Shown here in pieces: positions 60,300 through 64,000 of a DNA stretch of 64,000 bases. The translations under genes and the position numbers were made by a program. The notes below the pieces were generated by a model. It made no database searches, had not been told where the DNA came from, and saw only the letters and a program-made list of their open reading frames with translations. Origin of the DNA: Mucilaginibacter sp. KACC 22063 (GTDB lineage Bacteria > Bacteroidota > Bacteroidia > Sphingobacteriales > Sphingobacteriaceae); the NCBI RefSeq assembly GCF_028736115.1, contig NZ_CP117877.1:1860001-1924000 (forward strand). Direction: 5' to 3'. Position 1 is the first letter of the stretch. Every line of letters starts with the position of its first letter.

Positions 60300-60437
60300 C
60301 TTTTTAAGTTTCTTGGCAGCCTCGCGCATGTTATCCTCTGCTCTTTTTATTTCATCCTTTTCACTAATTGGCGAATCTGTTTTAATGTCGCTTTTAACCT
60401 TTTTATAGGTTTCCGGTTTCTTCTTTTCAGTTTTCAT
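60294..60437 (-). CDS. Small basic protein (47 residues)
   Basis: A short minus-strand frame from ATG 60437 to TAA 60294, missed by length thresholds. The peptide (MKTEKKKPETYKKVKSDIKT, later REAAKKLKKL) is very rich in Lys and Glu and predicted helical. It converges on the FAD oxidoreductase gene: both genes end in Leu-stop through the palindrome TTATAA at 60294-60299. A short Lys-rich protein is plausible, but chance cannot be excluded; conserved homologues would settle it. Confidence 0.5.
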   Translation of the reverse strand: MKTEKKKPETYKKVKSDIKTDSPISEKDEIKRAEDNMREAAKKLKKL

Positions 60438-60576
60438 AATCAGTCGGATTGATATTTCAATAACCTATCGCTTTATCTGATTGTTTAAATTAATTGTTAA
60501 GAAATTATCCAATTCTAACAAAAAAATATGGGCAAATGATGCTAAAACATTAGCTTAGTATTATACATCACCAATT

Positions 60577-61431
60577 ATGAACCGTTTAAACCAGCCTTAT
60601 AAATTCCTGTTTATTTTATCATTCTGTATACTGACAGCATTGAACGTATATGCCCAAAAATCAAAGTTCCATGTAATTGCATTTTATACCGCTAAGAATG
60701 ATCAGGCGCATATAAGCTTTGTTCACGAGGCTAATAAATGGTTTCCCGAAGTGGCTAAGAAATATCATTTCACGTACGATTCAACCAATAACTGGAATAA
60801 CCTCAACCCGGAATTTTTGAAAAAATACAAGGTTATCATTTTCTTAGATACCCGACCAGAAGAACCTGCACAACGCAAGGCATTTGAAAATTACGTGAAG
60901 AACGGAGGAGGATGGATGGGCTTCCACTTTTCGGCTTTTGCGTTAAACCAGTCTACTTATAACCAGGACTGGGATTGGTACCACAACGAGTTTTTAGGTT
61001 CAGGCGAATATAAAAGTAACACTTGGCGGCCAACTTCTGCGTTTTTGAGGATCGAAGATCCCAAGCATGCAGCAACTAAGGGACTAAATCATATTATAAA
61101 AGCATCCCCTAATGAATGGTACCGCTGGCAAAATGACCTCATAAAAAATAAAAACATTGATATTTTGCTGGCAATTGATTCAAGCAGCTTTCCGTTAGGC
61201 ACCGGGCCTAAGCAATCTGAAATATGGCACAACGGCTATTATCCCGTGGTTTGGAGCAACAAGAATTATCGAATGGTTTATTTTAATATGGGGCATAACG
61301 ATATTGATTATGAGCATGGTATCAATAAAGACCTCTCGCATACATTTGATAGCCCCGAAGAAAGCCAGTTAGTCATAAATACATTATTGTGGCTTGGCAA
61401 CGGAAACAAAACCTACAAAGCGGCTTACTGA
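60577..61431 (+). CDS. Secreted ThuA-like domain protein
   Basis: A 284-residue exported protein: signal segment (about 10-26) followed by a ThuA-like glutamine-amidotransferase-like fold. Visible family features are KFHVIAFYTAKNDQAHISFVHEANKWFPEVAKKYHF, YKVIIFLDTRPEEPAQRKAFENYVKNGGGWMGFHFSAF and VVWSNKNYRMVYFNMGHNDIDYE. ThuA relatives accompany sugar metabolism (trehalose utilisation) and often occur as secreted enzymes in Bacteroidota; substrate unknown. The catalytic Cys of true amidotransferases is not present at the expected place. Confidence 0.87.
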   Translation: MNRLNQPYKFLFILSFCILTALNVYAQKSKFHVIAFYTAKNDQAHISFVHEANKWFPEVAKKYHFTYDSTNNWNNLNPEFLKKYKVIIFLDTRPEEPAQRKAFENYVKNGGGWMGFHFSAFALNQSTYNQDWDWYHNEFLGSGEYKSNTWRPTSAFLRIEDPKHAATKGLNHIIKASPNEWYRWQNDLIKNKNIDILLAIDSSSFPLGTGPKQSEIWHNGYYPVVWSNKNYRMVYFNMGHNDIDYEHGINKDLSHTFDSPEESQLVINTLLWLGNGNKTYKAAY

Positions 61432-61477
61432 GCAAACTTTGCTATCTTATAGCTGTTCTAAATTAAATCTCATTTAT

Positions 61478-61732
61478 ATGTTATTAATAGAAAACAACAC
61501 ACTCGACTCACAGATTGACACCCTGAACTTCATCAATGCTTTTTCGCCTGAAGATGATGAACTGGTAGATGATGAAGAAGACGAAAACTTTGATGACTGG
61601 ATGAATGATGAAGATGACCTGAATGAGATTAGAGTAGGCGATGATCTTAACGAGCCGGATCCAGAAGATGACGATCATCTTCCTGACGAATTTGAGGATG
61701 GAGATGCTGACGATTTGAGCGACGATTATTAA
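61478..61732 (+). CDS. Small highly acidic protein
   Basis: An 84-residue protein (ATG at 61478; the frame runs on upstream into the ThuA gene to 61394). After a short N-terminal part (MLLIENNTLDSQIDTLNFIN), more than half of the remaining residues are Asp or Glu, with no Lys after the N-terminus. Expected to be disordered and strongly anionic, so it may bind cations or basic proteins. No family recognised; close spacing to a convergent gene end (2 bp from the yjbQ stop) is noted. Confidence 0.65.
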   Translation: MLLIENNTLDSQIDTLNFINAFSPEDDELVDDEEDENFDDWMNDEDDLNEIRVGDDLNEPDPEDDDHLPDEFEDGDADDLSDDY

Positions 61733-61733
61733 T

Positions 61734-62156
61734 TCATTCGCCCCACGCTGTAATCACAATTCTTCTTGGCCCGCCGTAATTACGATGTTCGCATAAGTAA
61801 ATGCCCTGCCAGGTACCTAAGGCAAGCCTGCCATTACTTATCGGTATAGTTACCGAATTGCCAAGCATTGCAGCTTTTATATGTGCAGGCATATCGTCCG
61901 GGCCTTCGTCGTTATGTAGATAGTCCGGATCATTTTCTTTGACAGTTTTATTAAACCACATCTCAAAATCCTGACGAACCGTAGGGTCAGCATTTTCGTT
62001 TATGGTTAAAGATGCCGATGTATGTTGGATAAAAACCTGGCAAAGGCCTGTTTTAAGTTCTTTTATTTGTGGTAGCCCATCTGTTATTTCATCTGTAATG
62101 AGATGAAAGCCTCTGCGGCGTTCTTTCAATGATTTGATTTGCTGATAAATTTTCAT
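61734..62156 (-). CDS. YjbQ family protein (UPF0047)
   Basis: A 140-residue protein of the YjbQ/UPF0047 family: FHLITDEITDGLP, CQVFIQHTSASLTINENADPTVRQDFE, GPDDMPAHIKAAMLG and ALGTWQGIYLCEHRNYGGPR. Family members form trimers and have been reported to have thiamin-phosphate synthase side activity. The HTSASL and HR motifs mark the expected active-site region. Function in this organism unknown. Confidence 0.9.
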   Translation of the reverse strand: MKIYQQIKSLKERRRGFHLITDEITDGLPQIKELKTGLCQVFIQHTSASLTINENADPTVRQDFEMWFNKTVKENDPDYLHNDEGPDDMPAHIKAAMLGNSVTIPISNGRLALGTWQGIYLCEHRNYGGPRRIVITAWGE

Positions 62157-62257
62157 TTGGTTTCTAATGTAGTAATCAAAATAGAAATCGTATTATTTCA
62201 AAATTGTGAAAAATTTAAGGTTGTAATTAATTAAGTATTGATTTTCGATTTTAGTTT

Positions 62258-62265
62258 TATCTTTG
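62258..62265 (+). promoter_or_regulatory. Promoter upstream of the phytochrome gene
   Basis: TATCTTTG is an exact -7 match, with ATTG (62237-62240) 17 bp upstream in the -33 position. The leader to the ATG at 62341 is about 70 bp. Confidence 0.55.
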
Positions 62266-62340
62266 ATCGCGTAATTTTTCACTGATACTTAACTTATACG
62301 ATACAATCAGTTATGTATTTATAAGAATATTTCCCTATTA

Positions 62341-64000
62341 ATGTTTATACCCAATCTCACTAACTGCGATAAAGAGCCAATACATATTCCTGGCAAAATA
62401 CAATCGCATGGCTTTTTAATAGCGCTTGACCAAAAATATAAGGTTGCGTATAGCAGCGAAAATATTTCTGAATACATACCGTTGACTGCTGTAGAGATCC
62501 TTGATAAACACGTTAGTGTTATAGAATCTTACCTTGAACGTGGCGGTGGCGATGAACCTTTTTTAGTGCAGCTCATAAAACTTGGTTATAGCGCCAAAGG
62601 CTTTGAGCCAGTAAACCCTTATGTACTGAGTATTAAAGGAAAGATATTTAACCTGATCATTAATAAATCAGCAACATATTACTTGCTGGAGTTTGAGCCG
62701 GAAATTTCTGACCTGCGTGCTGATCTTCAGCGTGAAGTTGGGCGTTCGCTTGCTGAGATGCTTACCGATAAAAGCCTTTCTCAATTACTGAATAAAACTG
62801 CCGAGCAGGTTAAAGGTATTATAGGCTATGACCGTGTAATGATTTACAAATTTCATGAAGACGGCCATGGCGAGGTTGTAGCGGAAGCCAAAAATGAGGG
62901 ATTAGACAGTTTGTACGGACTGCACTACCCGGCAACGGATATACCTAAACAAGCCCGGGAACTTTACAAAATTAACCTGATACGCCTTATTGCAGATGTT
63001 AATGCGGAACCATCAGCTATTGCTACCGTTGCAGATCATGATGCAAATCCACTTGACCTTACCCATTCGGTATTAAGGGCGGTATCGCCGATACACATTC
63101 AATATCTTAAAAATATGGATGTGGCATCAAGCTTTAGTATCTCGCTGATTAATCAGGGCGAACTATGGGGCTTGGTGGCTTGTCATAATTATTCGCCACG
63201 ATTTATTAATTACCGCGAACGCGAATCGGCAAAGCTGGTAGGGCAGGTGCTATCTTCTGCATTAAGTTTCCGCCAGAATGAAGAAGATCAGCAAGTATCT
63301 AATAAGCTTAAAGCTGCTATTGATGCAATAACGCGTAATTTGCTGAGAAGTAATGATATAAATGAAGCATTGTGTTGTAGTGAAGTCACTATTCAGGATG
63401 CCGTAGACTCTGAAGGAGCAGCACTGCTTTTTGATAACCATGTTACGTTAGCAGGCAATACCCCGGACGAAACTTTTATAAAAGAGCTTGCAGTTTGGCT
63501 TGAACAAAATATGGAAGGTGATATCTATCAAACCAATCAATTGCCAAATGTATTTCCGGCTGCGGCTGAAATAAAAGATACCGCAAGCGGTATTTTGGTG
63601 TGCCGTATATCCCGCGAACTAAACGAATACATGATTTGGTTTAAGCCTGAAGTAGTGGCAACTATTAATTGGGCTGGTAAACCAGGAAAGCCTACTGTTT
63701 TCGATGAAAACGGGATGGCGCATATATCGCCAAGAACATCTTTTGAACTTTGGTCCCAGCAGGTAAATAATATTTCAACGCCCTGGACACCACAAGATTT
63801 AAGATCAGCAGTTCAACTTAGAGATGAGGTGAATTATGCCATAAGCCGTAGAGCAAATGAGCTGCGTAAACTTAACGAAAAACTACGCGAAGCTTATGAT
63901 GAGTTGGATGCATTTAGCTACACCATTTCTCACGATCTTAAAAATCCCCTTACTACTATAAAAAGTTATTCGCAACTGCTGAATACCAAGTTTGAGCTTG
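62341..64000 (+). CDS. Bacteriophytochrome-type sensor kinase, 3' end outside window
   Basis: The gene is open to the window end (about 553 residues seen). PAS2 domain: Cys9 in TNCDKEPIHIPG is at the biliverdin-binding position used by bacteriophytochromes. GAF domain: VMIYKFHEDGHGEVVAEA, YPATDIPKQARELY with Asp200 in the usual PxSDIP motif, and His242 in DLTHSVLRAVSP. PHY domain: PRTSFELW (PRxSF). Then a coiled coil and an H-box TISHDLKNPLTTI with His531. It should sense red/far-red light if biliverdin is available; no heme oxygenase gene is visible on this side. Confidence 0.9.
   Translation, partial: MFIPNLTNCDKEPIHIPGKIQSHGFLIALDQKYKVAYSSENISEYIPLTAVEILDKHVSVIESYLERGGGDEPFLVQLIKLGYSAKGFEPVNPYVLSIKGKIFNLIINKSATYYLLEFEPEISDLRADLQREVGRSLAEMLTDKSLSQLLNKTAEQVKGIIGYDRVMIYKFHEDGHGEVVAEAKNEGLDSLYGLHYPATDIPKQARELYKINLIRLIADVNAEPSAIATVADHDANPLDLTHSVLRAVSPIHIQYLKNMDVASSFSISLINQGELWGLVACHNYSPRFINYRERESAKLVGQVLSSALSFRQNEEDQQVSNKLKAAIDAITRNLLRSNDINEALCCSEVTIQDAVDSEGAALLFDNHVTLAGNTPDETFIKELAVWLEQNMEGDIYQTNQLPNVFPAAAEIKDTASGILVCRISRELNEYMIWFKPEVVATINWAGKPGKPTVFDENGMAHISPRTSFELWSQQVNNISTPWTPQDLRSAVQLRDEVNYAISRRANELRKLNEKLREAYDELDAFSYTISHDLKNPLTTIKSYSQLLNTKFEL

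Noticed and set aside
1-64000. tRNA and rRNA genes
   Set aside because: No T-arm (GGTTCGAATCC-like) sequence paired with an acceptor stem was found in the intergenic regions, and no rRNA signature was seen.

Overview
The window reads as a chromosome segment of a Bacteroidota bacterium, most likely a Sphingobacteriaceae member close to Mucilaginibacter or Pedobacter. The support is a gliding-motility gldC gene, repeated use of the Bacteroidota -7 promoter element TAnnTTTG, a DUF4199 protein, a BatA-type N-terminal domain, a GH3-family protein, Bacteroidota-type HscA and dihydroorotase sequences, and intergenic palindromes of the CATTGCGAGCGTAGCG type. The genus is an inference. No rRNA, tRNA, CRISPR array, prophage or transposase gene was seen.

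Layout. 1-9.7 kb: a truncated TPR gene, two genes of unknown function, the Fe-S chaperone hscA, a large secreted protease-like/beta-propeller/barrel protein, and a leftward operon of dihydroorotase, glycosylasparaginase and cutC. 9.8-12.3 kb: a rightward operon of a DEAD-box helicase, gldC and two small membrane proteins. 12.4-18.8 kb: two large hybrid histidine kinases with a CheR methyltransferase between them. 18.8-27.3 kb: the System I cytochrome c maturation genes ccmB, ccmC, ccmD, ccmE and ccmF, interrupted by a CarboxypepD_reg-type protein, glutamate dehydrogenase and a small GIY-YIG/palindrome element. 27.3-30 kb: housekeeping genes (DUF2520 protein, ferredoxin, iscX, kdsC-type phosphatase, maf). 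30-41.3 kb: secreted peptidases (M1, M19), a divergent regulator pair, thioredoxin reductase, a GH20 hexosaminidase, a lipoprotein and an aldo/keto reductase. 41.4-48 kb: a TPR histidine kinase, then an operon with a BatA-like protein, a dihydroorotase homologue without metal ligands, an acidic protein and a DUF4199 protein. 48.2-58 kb: a leftward envelope/metabolism block (rseP, dxr, GH3 protein, membrane protein, two glycosyltransferases, nucleotide-sugar epimerase, mqo). 58.3-64 kb: lipoprotein, FAD oxidoreductase, several small proteins, ThuA-like protein, YjbQ and the start of a bacteriophytochrome kinase.

How the genes fit together. HscA, ferredoxin and IscX are scattered parts of one Fe-S assembly route. 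The Ccm proteins attach heme to periplasmic c-type cytochromes, and the CcmE here has the CxxxY form of the heme-binding site. Mqo feeds the quinone pool. RseP, Dxr and the sugar enzymes serve envelope quality control, isoprenoid supply and surface glycan synthesis.

The most unusual item is at 23.6-24.03 kb: a 411-bp unit carrying a GIY-YIG nuclease gene between 29-bp perfect inverted repeats. The nuclease tail appears frameshifted into the right-hand repeat, and further copies of the palindrome lie just downstream. It resembles, in architecture only, the pairing of REP palindromes with a dedicated nuclease.
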